From: Phocoena phocoena
Taxonomy: Eukaryota > Chordata > Mammalia > Artiodactyla > Phocoenidae
NCBI RefSeq assembly: GCF_963924675.1
Contig: NC_089234.1
Span: forward strand, 26,031,668 to 26,095,667
Length of the DNA stretch: 64,000 bases
Direction: 5' to 3'
Shown here: positions 23,685 through 36,228 of the stretch, piece after piece
Numbering within the stretch: position 1 is the stretch's first letter
How the letters are laid out: every line of letters starts with the position of its first letter
Notes under the pieces: model-generated
What the model saw: only the letters and a program-made list of their open reading frames with translations
What the model was told of the DNA's origin: nothing
The model's database searches: none
Program-made: the position numbers and the translations under genes

Positions 23685-23771
23685 CAATCAATGATTTTAA
23701 GTTAATTATAAGGGAGATTATTTTTGGTGTACTTGACTGAATCAGGTGAAAACCCTTAAAAAAGGACTGTA

Positions 23772-23833
23772 GACACACACACACACAGACACAGACACAC
23801 ACACACACACACAGACACACACACACACACACC
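23772..23833. repeat. CA microsatellite
   Basis: (AC)n with regular ACAGAC interruptions, inside the LTR right half. Confidence 0.92.
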
Positions 23834-24646
23834 CCAGAGACTCTTTCTGCACTGCTAGCTTTGAAGAAGCAAGCTGCCTTGAATCCTACAGCCATAAGGA
23901 AAGGAATTCTGCCAACAACCTGAGGGAACTTGGAAGCAATCCCTCCCCAGTAGAGCCTCCAAATAAGGATGCAGCCTGCAACTACTTCGATACCAGCCTT
24001 GTGAGACCCTAAGCAGAGGGCCCAGCAAAGCTGTGTCCAGACCAATGACCCAAAGAAACTAATAATAAATGTGTGTTGTTTTAACCCATTAATTTTGTGT
24101 TAATCAGTTTTATAGCACAGAAAACTAACACAGGAAAAATGTTCATTTTGGTTTTTGTTTTATAATTTTTTTTTCAGAAGTAAGACATCTTTTATTTTTT
24201 CAATATTAGGTAGTAATGTCATTTCCTCCATTATTGATATGCATTAGTAATCTTTAAACAAAACAAACAAGACAATCTTCTCATCTAGAAATCTTCTCTA
24301 TATTATTACACTTTCTTACTCAAATTTCCTCAATGCTTTTGTAGAATATAATGAGGACCAAATTATACATCTGGTTATAAACTATCAAATTTATACAATG
24401 TGAAATATAGATCAATCACAATCTGTTTATAAGGACTATTTTGGTAATATTATAGTCTTTTTTGTTTGTTTTATAATTATATAAAATTTACATCACTCCA
24501 AAGTCATAAATCTAAAAACAAAGTATATTCAGAGAAGTCTGGCTTCCCGTCCTCTGCATTCTGTTCCCTCCTTCTCCCATAGATCACCATTTTAAAAATA
24601 ATATGGTTTACCCTTCCACTTAAAAATATAAAGAAAAAACATGATT

Positions 24647-24650
<4 letters not shown>

Positions 24651-24680
<30 letters not shown>

Positions 24681-24870
24681 GGTACGCGGTCCTCTCAGTG
24701 TTGTGGCCTCTACCGTTGCAGAGCACAGGCTCCAGACGCGCAGGTTCAGCGGCTATGGCTCACGGGCCCAGCCGCTCCGCGGCATGTGCGATCCTCCCGG
24801 ATCGGGGCACGAACCCATGTGCCCTGCATCGGCAGGCGGACTCTCAACCACTGCGCCACCAGGGAAGCCC
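24651..24870 (-). mobile_element. CHR-type SINE, short young form
   Basis: Antisense with a poly-T of about 27. Perfect 16 bp duplications AAAAACATGATTTCTT lie at 24635-24650 and 24871-24886, which suggests a recent insertion. Confidence 0.93.
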
Positions 24871-24929
24871 AAAAACATGATTTCTTATACAAATAACTTA
24901 TGTTACATACTTTTCTCCTCATTGCTTTT

Positions 24930-25046
24930 TTTTTTCGGCTGCTGCGCTGTGCGGCCTGCGGGATCTTAGTTCCCTGACCAGGGATCGAACCCGTGGCCCC
25001 TGCACTGGGAGTGCAGAGTCTTAACCACTGGACGGCCAGGAAGTCC
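24930..25046 (-). mobile_element. tRNA-derived SINE, short old form
   Basis: Antisense; GGGATCTTAGTTCCCTGACC and CTTAACCACTGGACGGCC. The flanking duplication is unclear because both sides are T-rich. Confidence 0.82.
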
Positions 25047-25789
25047 ACACTGCTTTTTTTTTTTTTTTCTTTTTTAAGATTGCAATGGCCATAGTTTTAT
25101 TTTGGTCACAACATTACCGTATATTTGATTCTGTATCCCTGAGTATTCAACAACTTTTTAGGCTATATGAAAAAGAAACTTTTTTGCTTTGACTCGTTTG
25201 CCCGCATTTTAAGCAACAACTCTGAGGACACTGCACAGGAACTGAGGCAGTTCCACTGCTTATCCTCATCAACGTTATCATTATTACCACCAAATCTTTT
25301 ATTGCACAGATAGAATGATGAGTATTCATATTCCCAAACATAACGTCTTAATGTATATTGAAATATCTGAAATAGAATGGTTGGATTTATACATTTTTAA
25401 GAGACATCTTGTTAACAGAGTGTATTCTACTTACATAACCAAGATCATAAATCTATAAACCATGCTGTACGAATTACAAGAAAGATTGTAACTGTACTTT
25501 ACTCTGTGGTAAACTGACTGTATTAGTAGCCCCAATCAATACCCTCTCCGAATTCATACATTTTACCTGTAACTTTGTAGACCCTTCCCTCTCTGACCCT
25601 AGGTTTGGACAGGAGGCTTACTTTGGCCCATGGGACAGCAGTAAACACAGCAGAGGCCTGACAAAGCATGCACACATTTCCACGTCTTCCCATGGACCCA
25701 TTGCTGTTGTGAGAAGATGCCTGCACTAGTTATTACAAATATGTAATGTTTCAAATATGATTTTAAAAATGCTTCAATTAGTAGCTATT

Positions 25790-26120
25790 TGTGAATATCT
25801 TTTCATATTTTTGCTCATATGTCTGGGATTCCTAGAAGTGAGATTGCTGTATCAAAGGGTAAATAGATAAGCATTTTGCAAGACAGTGATATGTTCTCTT
25901 CCACAGAGATAGCACCATTTTCCATCCCACCCTGAATGCATGAAAGTGCCTGTTTCCTCACAGCTTGGCAACAGGGTATGTGACCAAACGTGGATTTCTG
26001 TCAATCTGACAAGTGAGAAGTGGTATCTCAGGGTAGTTTAACTTGCATTTTTCTTATTATGGGACGAACATCTTTCCTTTCATGTGTTTATGGGCCATTT
26101 GCTTGAAACATCAACTTTTA
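25790..26120 (-). mobile_element. Old L1 fragment, antisense
   Basis: Diverged L1 antisense words: GTGGTATCTCAGGGTAGTTT and GTTTATGGGCCATTTGC. Confidence 0.5.
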
Positions 26121-26394
26121 ACCCAGAGAGCTTTTTGGTTGGCTTCACCTCTGGCAACCCCAAAAAAGATAAATTAATAAAACACTGACTTCTCTCAGCT
26201 CTGTCACTGGCCACCATGGTGTAAGGTGAAAGCAACACTCAGCACTCATTGCTTTTCTTCTACCAGATCATGGGAACAAAGAGTCACCCCAAATGCATTA
26301 TATTTACCCTTCTGTCCAAGGCAAAAACAGAGTCTCGAGTGAAGAGTCTCTGTGTAATCGTACTTCTCTTTATTTTCTGATGCATTTTCCTTTG

Positions 26395-26560
26395 CTGTGT
26401 AACCTTAAACAAGTCACTTAACTTCGCATCTGTTTCCCTATGTATCAAAACATGATACTATCTACCTTGCAGGGTAGTTTCTAGAATTAAATAAAAGAAT
26501 TAAAATATGTAAAAATTGCCTTGAGATGAAAGTACTGTACAAATTAAGTAGCTGTTACTC
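26395..26560 (+). repeat. MIR fragment
   Basis: GTAACCTTAAACAAGTCACT followed by a MIR-like 3' half; diverged. Confidence 0.5.
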
Positions 26561-27276
26561 ATTTGAAAGAGTCTACCGCTGGAAAACACGACCACTGTTG
26601 ACAAGAAAAAGAATGAGGGCAGAAGGGCGCAGTGGGAAGTGAGACACTCAGAGTCTACCCACTGTGGCAGAGCAGACAACTTCCTCAGGGAGCCAGGATT
26701 CTAATTTTCAGCTCAGGAAATGAACCCCCCTCTTCCTTAGTTTATATCAAGAAACACAGCTACAGTATTTATGGCATTCTCAGAGATCGCCCAGCTGGGT
26801 CAGACCAAGAGGGCCCTGGGACATTTCGCACAGAGAGGGAGGAGGCAGGCCGTTTGCAGGAAGCCAGACCAGAGCACAGCAGAGCCAGCTGGAAGCTGGA
26901 TTAGAAGGAAACAAGTATGTCTTAAGTGGCCTCTGGGTTCAGTGGTTTGAGCTCCCAGATCACCAACCCCATACCCAGCACTTAAAGCCTCTCTTCTTAA
27001 AGCCAGACTTGACCAGGACAGCTTCAGAGATGGTGGGTCCACTGCCTCCCGAGGCCTACCCATGTTAGGAAATGCTTCCACATCTCAAAGAGTAGTCAAC
27101 ACCTTTCTAATTCTCTCCTCTGGATAACAAAGAAAAGTCAAATCCCTCTTCCATATGGCAAGACCTCAGATATTTTTAAAACACCTGTGTGGGTCATACA
27201 TAGTTCACCACTCTCCACACCTCATCCCAAAGTCTTTTCTTCTTCAAACCAAAAATGTTTCCAGTTTCCTCACTTT

Positions 27277-27389
27277 ATTTATTTATTTATTTATTGTCTT
27301 GCCAGATCTTAGCTCTTCAACCAGGGATTGAACGGGGCCCTCCGCAGTGAAAGCGCTGAGTCCCAACCACTGGACCGCCAGGGAATTCC
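27277..27389 (-). mobile_element. tRNA-derived SINE, short old form
   Basis: Antisense with an ATTT tail, CAACCAGGGATTGAAC and GGACCGCCAGGGAATTCC. Perfect 18 bp duplication TTCCAGTTTCCTCACTTT at 27259-27276 and 27390-27407. Confidence 0.88.
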
Positions 27390-28579
27390 TTCCAGTTTCC
27401 TCACTTTTAAAGCCATTCCTCACAGACCACAGTTTAGCGAGCTTTTGCCAGTCTGAAAGTCACTCTTCTCTGGATACTCTCTGAGTTGTCAATGTCCCCT
27501 ATAGCATATGGCACCCAGGATGGACTGCTGGGTTGGAGATGGAACATGAAACAGAAACTTAGTTCTGAGTACAAGGGTAAAGACCAGACCTCCAACTATC
27601 CAAGTGTCTGCCCAAGTACTTCCAAAGTTCCCTACCCATCAGATACAGAAAGTGGGCTGGGGATAACCAATTTTGGGTGACCTGGTTATTGGAAGAGGCA
27701 GCAATAAATTATGAGTGATAACAGTTTGGTACTTAGGCCAGACTCCTTGCCAGGACATCTCTTCCTGCTTGAAGGGATGGAATAGGGACTCAGTCATGAG
27801 GGTGAGCTTGGAAGTGCATTTAGCTGGGCTTTCTGAGCCACGGTGTCCACTTAGCCTATATGGCCCGTGTCAAAGAACTACTTTAACATTAGAATAAAGC
27901 CAGCCTTGAAGTTACCAACAACGGTTAGACTCCTGTGATTCACTTTGTGGACCTCAGAAGCTACAAAGTCCTTCCCCAGTGCCTGGGCTGCCAAATGACC
28001 ATGACTACAGGTGAGAGAACACAGTGGCAGTGATGGTCAGGGGCCACCCAGCCTTGTGGAATCATCTTCATGGAGGATAGCTGGGCATATGTACCAAACT
28101 ACAAAATGTGCAGATCTTGTGACCCAGAAATTTCACTTCAGAAATTTCTTCTGGGTGCCAAGGACCCAAGATGTCTGCCTCCTGCCAGAGTTCACATGGA
28201 TGAACACACCCCACTGTTTCCACCACCAGCTTCTGTGACCCCAGGGAGAGCCACAGCTGCCCCCCGCCTCCCCCAGAGACCCTCCAGGACAAGCAGAAAA
28301 TAATCAAATTCATCAACATCAAGAGTCAATATCCAAATGTGTCAATAGCATAAAGGACCTTGAACACTTCTACTGCCAATGTTATCCTTTCCAGAGCTCA
28401 AGTCCAAATTCCTCCAGGACAGACAGGGTGTGCAGGAATTCTGAAATTCCCAACAAGCCTAGCTGGGTAACCTGGGTGTTTGGAAGAACCAGTTCCAGGC
28501 TGCACAGGCAAAACCAGCCTAGACATGAGTTCCAGTAAAAGCAGCTGTTTCACCAACTCTGAAGGGGCTCCTTTATTTT

Positions 28580-28798
28580 TTTTTTTTTATTATTTTTTTT
28601 TATTTTTCGGTATGCGGGCCTCTCACTGTTGTGGTCTCTCCCGTTGTGGGGCACAGGCCCCGGACGCACAGGCTCAGCGGCCATGGCTCACGGGCCTAGC
28701 CGCTCTGCGGCATGTGGGATCTTCCCGGACTGGGGCACGAACCCCTGTCCCCTGCATCGGCAGACGGACTCTCAACCACTGCGCCACCAGGGAAGCCC
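28580..28798 (-). mobile_element. CHR-type SINE, short young form
   Basis: Antisense with a T-rich tail. Perfect 17 bp duplications AGGGGCTCCTTTATTTT at 28563-28579 and 28799-28815. Confidence 0.93.
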
Positions 28799-29464
28799 AG
28801 GGGCTCCTTTATTTTATCTTCTGATTTTTCCTATTTGGAAAAATCTCTGCTGCTGACAATGTCCAATCTGATATACTCCTCTGGCCCGCCTCAAGAAACA
28901 TGTATAAGGAAAGGCCCACAGGGAAGAAGGTGAGGACAGAGTCATCACAGAAGCTGAAAATGCAAGGTTTAGAAAAACACTTAAGTGAGTTCTATATGAC
29001 TGAATGATTTCTTGTACCCTAAAGATTAGGCAGGGTCTTTTCCATGGCAAACGCCAGAGGAATATGTACATTAGCCAGAAAAATAAACACTTATTTATGC
29101 CAAAAAACAAAGAAATTTATTCTGAGATAATTGAACATGGTCACCAAGATGTACATACATAAATGTTCCTTAGAGGATTGTTGAAAGTGGGGGAAAGCTG
29201 GAAACTCTCTGAAAGTTCATCAAGAAGGGTCTATTTATACTGGAGGGGTCTGTTATCTTACTATGTTGATACTGTGATATAATAAAAAATACATATTTTG
29301 CTTTTTGTCCCCAGCTCTTAGAGCTCTTAAAACCTTTGTTATTTCTTAAGTGATAAAGGTGCTAGAAGCATCTTTTGTTCTTGGTCTTTGACCCCAGTTC
29401 TTGACATAGAACTCCTAAATCCCTTGGAATTTCCTGAATTGATAGGAGCATCTTTTGTTCTAAT

Positions 29465-30810
29465 AAGGTGACTCTTGGTGGGCTCCTGGATAGCTGCAGG
29501 ATGGGGGCTGGTCACTGAAAGGACCAAGCCATGATTAGAAGCTTGGAATGTTCAGCCTCACTGCCCCCATCCTCCACGGAGGGGAGAGGCTCTGGAGACC
29601 GAGTTAATAAATGATCATGTCTATGTGATAAAGCCTTGATAAAGATCCCTGAAGTATGAGATTCAGAGATCTTCTGGGTTGGTGACCATGTGTAGGTGCT
29701 GGGAGCATGGCACACCTGGAAAGGCATGGAAGTTCTGCACCCCTTCCCACATACCATGCCCTATTCATCTCTTCCATCTGGTTGTTCCCAATGAGTATCC
29801 TTTTTTTCTTTCTTTCTTGTTATTGAGATAAAATTGACATATAACATTATATTCGTTTCAGGTGCACAACATAATGGTTCAACACTTGTATATATTACAA
29901 AATGATCACCACAGTAAGTCCAGTTAACATCCATCACCATACACAGTAACTAAATTTGTTTTCTTGTGATGAGAACTTTTAAGATCTACTCTCTTAGCAA
30001 CTTTCAAATATATCAATACACTACAGTATTATTAACTATAGTTATACATTATATCCCCATGACATTTATTTTATAACTGGAAGTTTGTACCTTTTGACCA
30101 CCTTCACCCATTTCACCCACTCTCCACCCCTCTGCCTCTGGCAACTACCAATCTGTTCTCTGTATCTATGAGTGTTTTTTGGGGGGAGAGGGGTGAGATC
30201 ATACATTTATTTGTCTTTCTGTCTGATTTATTTCACTTAGCATAATATTCTCAAGGTCCATCCATGTTACTGCAAATGGCAAGATTTCCTCATTTTTTAT
30301 GGCTGAATAATACTCCATTGTATATATATGCCACATTCTCTTCATCCATTCACCCACTGATGGACACTTAGGTTGCTTCCATGTCTTGGCTATTGTAAAT
30401 AATGCTGCAACTGAGTTGTATTCTGTTACAATGAACCAGTAACCTGAGTTCTGTGAGCTGTTCTAGCAAATTATCAAACCCTAGGAGGGGGTCATGGGAA
30501 CTCCAATTTATAGATAGTTGGTCAGAAGGACAGTTGACAATCTGGGACTTGTGACTGGTGTCTGAAGTGGGAGCAGTCTTATGGGACTGTGCCCTGACTT
30601 GTGGGATCTGACGCTAACTCCAGGTCAACAGTACCAGAACTGGGAACACACTTCTATTTACTAGATGGGATGCTGCCCAATTAATTAATCATTGAATAAA
30701 GCCAGTTAGAGCTTTAAAAAAAAAAAGTGTCAGAACTGAACGGAATTGTAGGATACCTAATTGGTGCCTGCAGAAAACTGGAGAATTGCTTAGTATGGAA
30801 AAACCCAGAC
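29465..30810 (+). repeat. Unnamed old interspersed repeat, split by L1
   Basis: The left part (29465-29803) and right part (30413-30810) resemble one known mammalian repeat with the words TGATAAAGCCTTGATAAAGA, GAGCTGTTCTAGCAAATTAT and CTTATGGGACTGTGCCCTG. I cannot name the family. A broken TGAGT(TGT)ATCC duplication around the central L1 supports continuity. Confidence 0.5.
29804..30412 (-). mobile_element. Old L1 3' part, antisense
   Basis: Closely parallels the left end of the L1 at 6535 (shared words TTGTGATGAGAACTTTT and CTTAGCA-CTTTCAAATAT). No ORF. Confidence 0.78.
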
Positions 30811-31393
30811 ATCTGGTCATATAAGGAAGTAGGGTAGTAGAGGAAAACCATGCATTTTCCTTGCACTATTATACAGTGGGACACCATACAACCACTACAA
30901 ACACTGTTACTGATCTCTATTCACTCAGACTATGACATAATGCTGGTGAAGAAAGCATGCTAATACAGTACAGTATTGTTAGTAAAACTGTCTATTTTAT
31001 ATGTAGAGACATCTCTAGAAGGATGGTAAGCAAATATTAAGAGTAGCTATCTCAGGGGCTGATATTTAGATAATGTTTATTTTTCATTTTCGATTATATA
31101 CTTATTTAAATTACAAAGCAACAGAGTTTTTTTTATAAGAAATTCAAACAACAGACAAGCGTATAAAGTGAAAAATGAAACTCTCTTTTCTCATCAGTCC
31201 CATTTCTCAGATATAACCACTATTCACATTTGATTTGCATTCTTCAAATTTTCTTCTAAGCATATATAATCAAAGTCACACTTTTTTCTTATTTTTTTAA
31301 AGTAAAAATGCAAGCCCACTCTACCCACTGTTCTGTGACTTGCTTTTTTCATGTTTTCCAGATTACTTGGATTTTTTTTAAAACACTACTTTT

Positions 31394-31593
31394 TTTTTTT
31401 TTCGTTACGCGGGCCTCTCACTATTGTGGCCTCTCCCGTTGTGGAGCACAGGCTCCAGACGCGCAGGCTCAGCGGCCATGGCTCACGGGCCCAGCCGCTC
31501 CGCGGCACGTGGGATCTTCCTGGACCGGGGAATGAACCCGCGTCCCCTGCATCGGCAGACAGACTCTCAACCACTGCGCCACCAGGGAAGCCC
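31394..31593 (-). mobile_element. CHR-type SINE, short young form
   Basis: Antisense; poly-T, GTTACGCGGGCCTCTCACTA and CCACCAGGGAAGCC. Flanked by imperfect AAACACTACTTTTT / AAACATTACTTTTT. Confidence 0.9.
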
Positions 31594-32834
31594 TAAACAT
31601 TACTTTTTAACTGGAAAAACAATAAAGTTATTTTTGTTTGGGGGAATGAAAGTGCATCAGCCAAAACAGATTACAATGCATGTATGATCTGAGTGGCCCA
31701 GTAAACAGACGCACAGGACAAAGGCTTCCCAAGTTCAGGTCACCAGGCTGCCTGGTCCGGGTGGGGATCCAGACGTACCCAGACGTGCCCAGTCGGCCCA
31801 GGAAGTTGATAAGTGTCCTGTTCTCCCTAAATCTTCAAACCCAAAGAGGGACTGTTAGAGCTAGGCCCAGGGCTCAGGAAAGCACAGACACTGGGCTGCA
31901 GCCTGTCCCTGAGATGCCTGCCCTGCACCAGTGCAGTGCCCCAGGTTGCAGCTTCCACTGGGCCAGGCCAGACAAGGCTGAGGATGGCTACCCCACTGAT
32001 GCCAGCAACACAGCCACGTACGGCCTGGGCTTGCTGCAACCACTCTTGAAAAGCACCCAAGCTCCTTGCTCTTTTCCTCCTCCGGTTCTAGTTTCAACTG
32101 TCATATTCCTGGAGAAGGGCTCTGTGAGGGGTCAGAAATGCTGCTGGAACTTCATCAGAGCTCCGCGGGGAGGAGCAGGCCAGTTGCCTGGCCCCTGCGT
32201 CCTGGAGAGATACCAAACAACAAGCCTGTCACCATGTCTGCCCTGAAAAGCAAGAAGACAAGCCTGGCTGCAGAAACCCAATGCCAGAGGGGCCAGAGCA
32301 GAGCTGTGTCTGGCTTAGGAGAGTCATTTTTTTTCCCACTGAGAGAGCTAAGAAGAAACCGAGCAAGAAAGCAGGACCCCTGCACTGGCCCATCAGGGCA
32401 TGGCATTCAAAGCTGTTCCAGTAACTGCAGCAGGGAGCACACTCTGAGGTGGTGACTGGCCCTGTGGTACTGGCCTGGGACTGCTTCTCAGGGCTCACCG
32501 TTCCCGACTCTGGGAAGTTCTTTGAAAAATTCAGTCACAGTTATCCTTCTCATTTTTTCTGATCATAAAATCCGTGCTCTGTGCAGAAAATTCTAAAATG
32601 GCTGGAAGGTACCAAAAGGAAAATGTCAATAACTCATAACCCCATCACCCTAGGATGGCCTCTGTGAGTATCTTCATGAATCTCCTCCAGGCATCTATAT
32701 GGACATGTACATATTGTTAACAGGGTTAGGACCCAACTCTATATAGAGTTGTAATGTGCATCTTTTTTGTTCTTTTAAGCCTGTTTCCTTTTTGTCCTGC
32801 AATATACTTCTTAAATGACCACATAAATAATATT

Positions 32835-32945
32835 AACTGCTTCCATGTATTATGCCAGGTACTGTACTAGGGACACTGAATATATTATGAAGTAGATATC
32901 CTGATTACCCCATTTCACAGATGAAGTAACCAAGTCTCGGAGATG
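32835..32945 (-). repeat. MIR fragment, antisense
   Basis: TTATGCCAGGTACTGTACTA and CCATTTCACAGATGAAGTAA match the MIR reverse complement. Confidence 0.6.
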
Positions 32946-33570
32946 TTCAGTTTTGACCCACAGGTGCCACAGGTCCCACATGCCCAAACTGGCAAGCTGC
33001 CTCTTGGGCTCTTGCCCCATCCGTGCTGTCCTCCAGCCCTTTCACTGAACATTCAATTAGGAGCCCCTTCAAGTTACCAGAAGGCTTTACCTCCTGCAGA
33101 GGTGCTGGGTCTACTCCTGATGCACCGGCTGCTCTGTTCTACTGGCCAGAAGTCCTCACTGCCCCCTGCAGGGAGCGTTCCTGAAATGCAGATGCTAGAG
33201 ACAAAAGAGCTGCATTCTGCTGAAAGAGCTAAACAATTAAGACTCCCTAGGGGGCCGGAGAAGAGAGAATTAGTCTGAGGGTGAATATCCTAGCTTACTA
33301 CCTTTATCAAATAACTCCTTTCTGAGAAGAAGCTCAAAACATTTCATGCAGTTCTCCAAGTAAGATACAGACCCATGGAAGATAAAGGGATCTGCCTCAA
33401 ATTCTTCCTCCCCCAACAAACCTCTAGGTACTGTGATCCCTCTGTCCTGGGCCACCGCACAGGCCCCAGCTAAAGCGAGGCACCTCACAGGGCCTCTGGA
33501 TCTATCACAGAGATGGAAGGATGGTCACCTCTCTACTTGGATAGTTATTCAGAAGTGGAAAACACTCTGT

Positions 33571-33788
33571 CAGAGGTCGGCAGATTTTTTCAGTGAAAGG
33601 CCAGATATCAAATATTTTAGGCTTTGAGGGCCAGAGAGTCCCTGTCACAACTACTCACCTCTGCTGCTGCTGCACAAAAGCCATAGATGATTACGTAAAG
33701 GGCATGTCTGCATTCCAATTAAGTTTTATTGACAAAAACAGGTGTCCATCAGGATTTGACCCACAGGCTATACTTTGTCAGCTTCTGT
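33571..33788 (+). mobile_element. hAT-Charlie-type nonautonomous DNA transposon (MER1-like)
   Basis: Imperfect terminal inverted repeats CAGAGGTCGGCAGAT ... CTTTGTCAGCTTCTG bracket words of a common human hAT fossil (AAATATTTTAGGCTTTGAGG, CCATAGATGATTACGTAAA). No transposase. Confidence 0.65.
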
Positions 33789-34789
33789 TTTTAGGATTTA
33801 AGTCTTCCCTAAAAACACTTAGATTTAAATATTGGATAAATTATAATTTACATGCAAACCACTTAAATTTTAAGCCATAAGACCATTTCTGAGGGGTTGA
33901 TCTGTTTTATTTCAGTGGAATAGAAATACAATCTTTCAATCACTAATCGAAGGTCCTGAGAAAGTACAGAGAAACCAGAGATTGTTTTGCCTTATAGTTG
34001 GTAAGTATTACTAACAGATGAAAGGGAAAATATTTTACAGATCCATAGCAACCAGAAAAGAGGATAAATCAGGCTGAGGGAAAGAAAACGTCAGGAAAAT
34101 CAAAAAGAGCATGAGGAAGAAAAATGATATTAATAAAACCAGGCAGCTCCATTTGGCTTCAGTTAGCTAACTGGGGCAATGGAACCAGGAAACGAGAGAA
34201 CTCAATAGCTCTCATTGGTAATGATGGAGCATCTCCTTTCAGAAAACTTCACTTGAGGCAAAGATATAAAGATGGAATACACCTGGGACATCTAGAGAGA
34301 AGCAAGCTGCTGATGGGAAACTGAACTGCAGCCTAGCAACATCTCACACCTGGGGACATGCTCCAAGTGCCTCACTCAATCTTCTGACTTCCTTCACTCA
34401 CTTGCAGAGCAGGGATGAGGAAGCAAGGCCTGATCCACTTCTTGAACCTGGAAAGAGAGCCCTGTGGTGTGTTGCTGGGCACAGGGAGGCAGAGGCTGCT
34501 GACAACCCCTGAGAGAGAAGAGGGGTTCCCCTCCTTAGGCTGGGGAGCTTTAGCAGAGGCAGGCTGGCGGCAGGATTACACTGCAGTAAGGTCCCAAGGA
34601 TTAGAATGGCAGGGCTGAGAAGAATCCATGACTCTGCCGCTGTGCTCCAAGGACTGCAGCGGCCCCAGCACCTTCTAGGGAAGGGCCACTCTAACAATAC
34701 AGGCAGAAAAAAAGCTCAGAACACCTCAATTCCAAACACATCTTAATTTTTTTTAAAGTGTTTTCACTCCCCAAACTGGTCATTTCCCC

Positions 34790-35275
34790 TTCTTCTTTGA
34801 AATGCTTTTGTAGCTCTCCACTGCCCTTAGAATCAAATCCAGACTCTTCATCAAGACTTTGAGTCCAAATGCAAGTACAAAGCCCAGCACTTTTCCATGC
34901 CTGCTAAGCCTCCAGCTTTTCCTGAGCCCTTTCCTCTCTCTCCCTCTGGTTCCTCATATTCCTCAAGCTCTTTCTCTCCTCAGGGGCCTACACGTGCTGG
35001 TCCCTCTGCCAAAAAATTCTTCTCCTCATTCTTTGCCTTTAGTCCTGTCCTTGCCCAACTCTACAATCTAAAATGAGTCCACCACTTTATTCTTTTGAAA
35101 CACCCTGAGCTTTCCCGTTCTGCGATCTTATGGAATCAAATATTTATTCACCTGTGTTTTCAGTGTCTCTCTCCACTACCTATGGGAAGGGATCCTATCT
35201 ATTTGTTCCACAGGGCTTACCCAGCACCTGACAGAGTCCTTGGCATGTAGCAGGTACTTAAATAAAAAACACAAC
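34790..35275 (+). repeat. L2 LINE 3' end
   Basis: Pyrimidine-rich sequence with L2 landmarks: CTGCCCTTAGAATCAAATCC, GTGCTGGTCCCTCTGCCAAA, and the end CTTGGCATGTAGCAGGTACT followed by TAAATAAAA. Confidence 0.7.
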
Positions 35276-35332
35276 TAATAAAAAAGTGCTCCTTTCCCCC
35301 AAGGCCTCTTGTCATTTAAAATGGATCACTGG

Positions 35333-35725
35333 GACTTACTTCCCTGGTGGTACAGTGGTTAAGAATCCACCTGTCAATGCAGGGGACACGGGTTCGAGCC
35401 CTGGTCTGGGAAGATCTCACATGCTGCAGAGCAACTAAGCCCGTGCACCACAACTACTGAGCCTGGGCTCTAGAGCCCAAGAGCCACAACTACTGAGCCC
35501 ACGTGCCACAACTACTGAGCCCACGTTGCCACAACTACTGAAGCTCACATGCCTAGAGCCGGTGCTCTGCAACAAGAGAAGCCACTGCAATGAGAAGCCC
35601 ACGCACCACAATGAGGAGTAGCCCCAGCTCGCCACAACTAGAGAAAGCCTGCACAGCAACGAAGACCCAACACCCAAAGCAGCCTAAATAAATAGATAGG
35701 TAGATAGATAGATAAATAAATAGAT
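35333..35725 (+). mobile_element. CHR-type SINE, long form
   Basis: Sense copy with an expanded GATA/AATA tail (35690-35725). The duplication AAAATGGATCACTGG / AAAATGGATCGCTGG is at 35318-35332 and 35726-35740. Confidence 0.92.
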
Positions 35726-35805
35726 AAAATGGATCGCTGGAGGCTCAGAGGCCATAGCACGCAAACCAACACTTTGGGTGTTGGTTAGGGTGGCCCTGGA
35801 AACTA

Positions 35806-35985
35806 GCTCCTGCCACTCACCAGCTGCAGGAAATTCTCCAAGGCCCACCACCTCTCTGAGCCCATTTCCTCATCTGAAAAGTGGCAACATCAGTATCTTC
35901 CTCACCTAGCCACCTACTGCACAGGTTAAATAAGAGAATGTAAGTGCTAAGGATGGCTTGGTGCTCAATAGCTACTGTTTTATTT
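35806..35985 (+). repeat. MIR
   Basis: CACTCACCAGCTGCAGGAA, CATTTCCTCATCTGAAAAGT and a MIR-like 3' end. Confidence 0.6.
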
Positions 35986-36023
35986 ACTTACTTTTAACTA
36001 TTAAATTAAAAACAAAAAGTGGA

Positions 36024-36228
36024 GGGCTTCCCTGGTGGCGCAGTGGTTGAGAGTCCGCCTGCCGATGTAGGGGACGCGGGTTCGTGCCCCGGTCCGGGAA
36101 GATCCCACATGCCGCGGAGCAGCTGGACCCGTGAGCCATGGCCGCTGAGCCTGCGCTTCCGGAGCCTGTGCTCCGCAGCAGGAGAGGCCACAACAGTGAG
36201 AGGCCCATGTTCCGCAAAAAAAAAAAAA
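36024..36228 (+). mobile_element. CHR-type SINE, short young form
   Basis: Sense; GGGCTTCCCTGGTGGCGCAG, GAGAGTCCGCCTGCCGATG, ending in a poly-A of about 12. No convincing duplication seen. Confidence 0.9.

Larger units (their letters stand above)
22633..24131 (+). mobile_element. MaLR (MLT1-like) solitary LTR, interrupted by L1
   Basis: The left part (22633-22797) and right part (about 23685-24131) both read as an MLT1-type LTR, a fossil ERVL-related long terminal repeat without internal genes. It starts TGTGGCAGGCC and ends AAACTAACACA. Internal marker words are GAATATGGCAAAAGTGAAGG, GAATTCTGCCAACAACCTGA and CCTTGTGAGACCCTAAGCAG. An antisense L1 separates the two parts and a CA-repeat has expanded in the right part. 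The family name is by recognition. Confidence 0.6.

Noticed and set aside
23772..23833. CA repeat as a regulatory element
   Set aside because: It is an ordinary microsatellite expansion within an old LTR, with no further support.
31680..32246. 188-codon open frame, plus strand
   Set aside because: No domain, no repeats of residue pattern, composition of GC-rich intron translation, and no splice or promoter context. Treated as chance.
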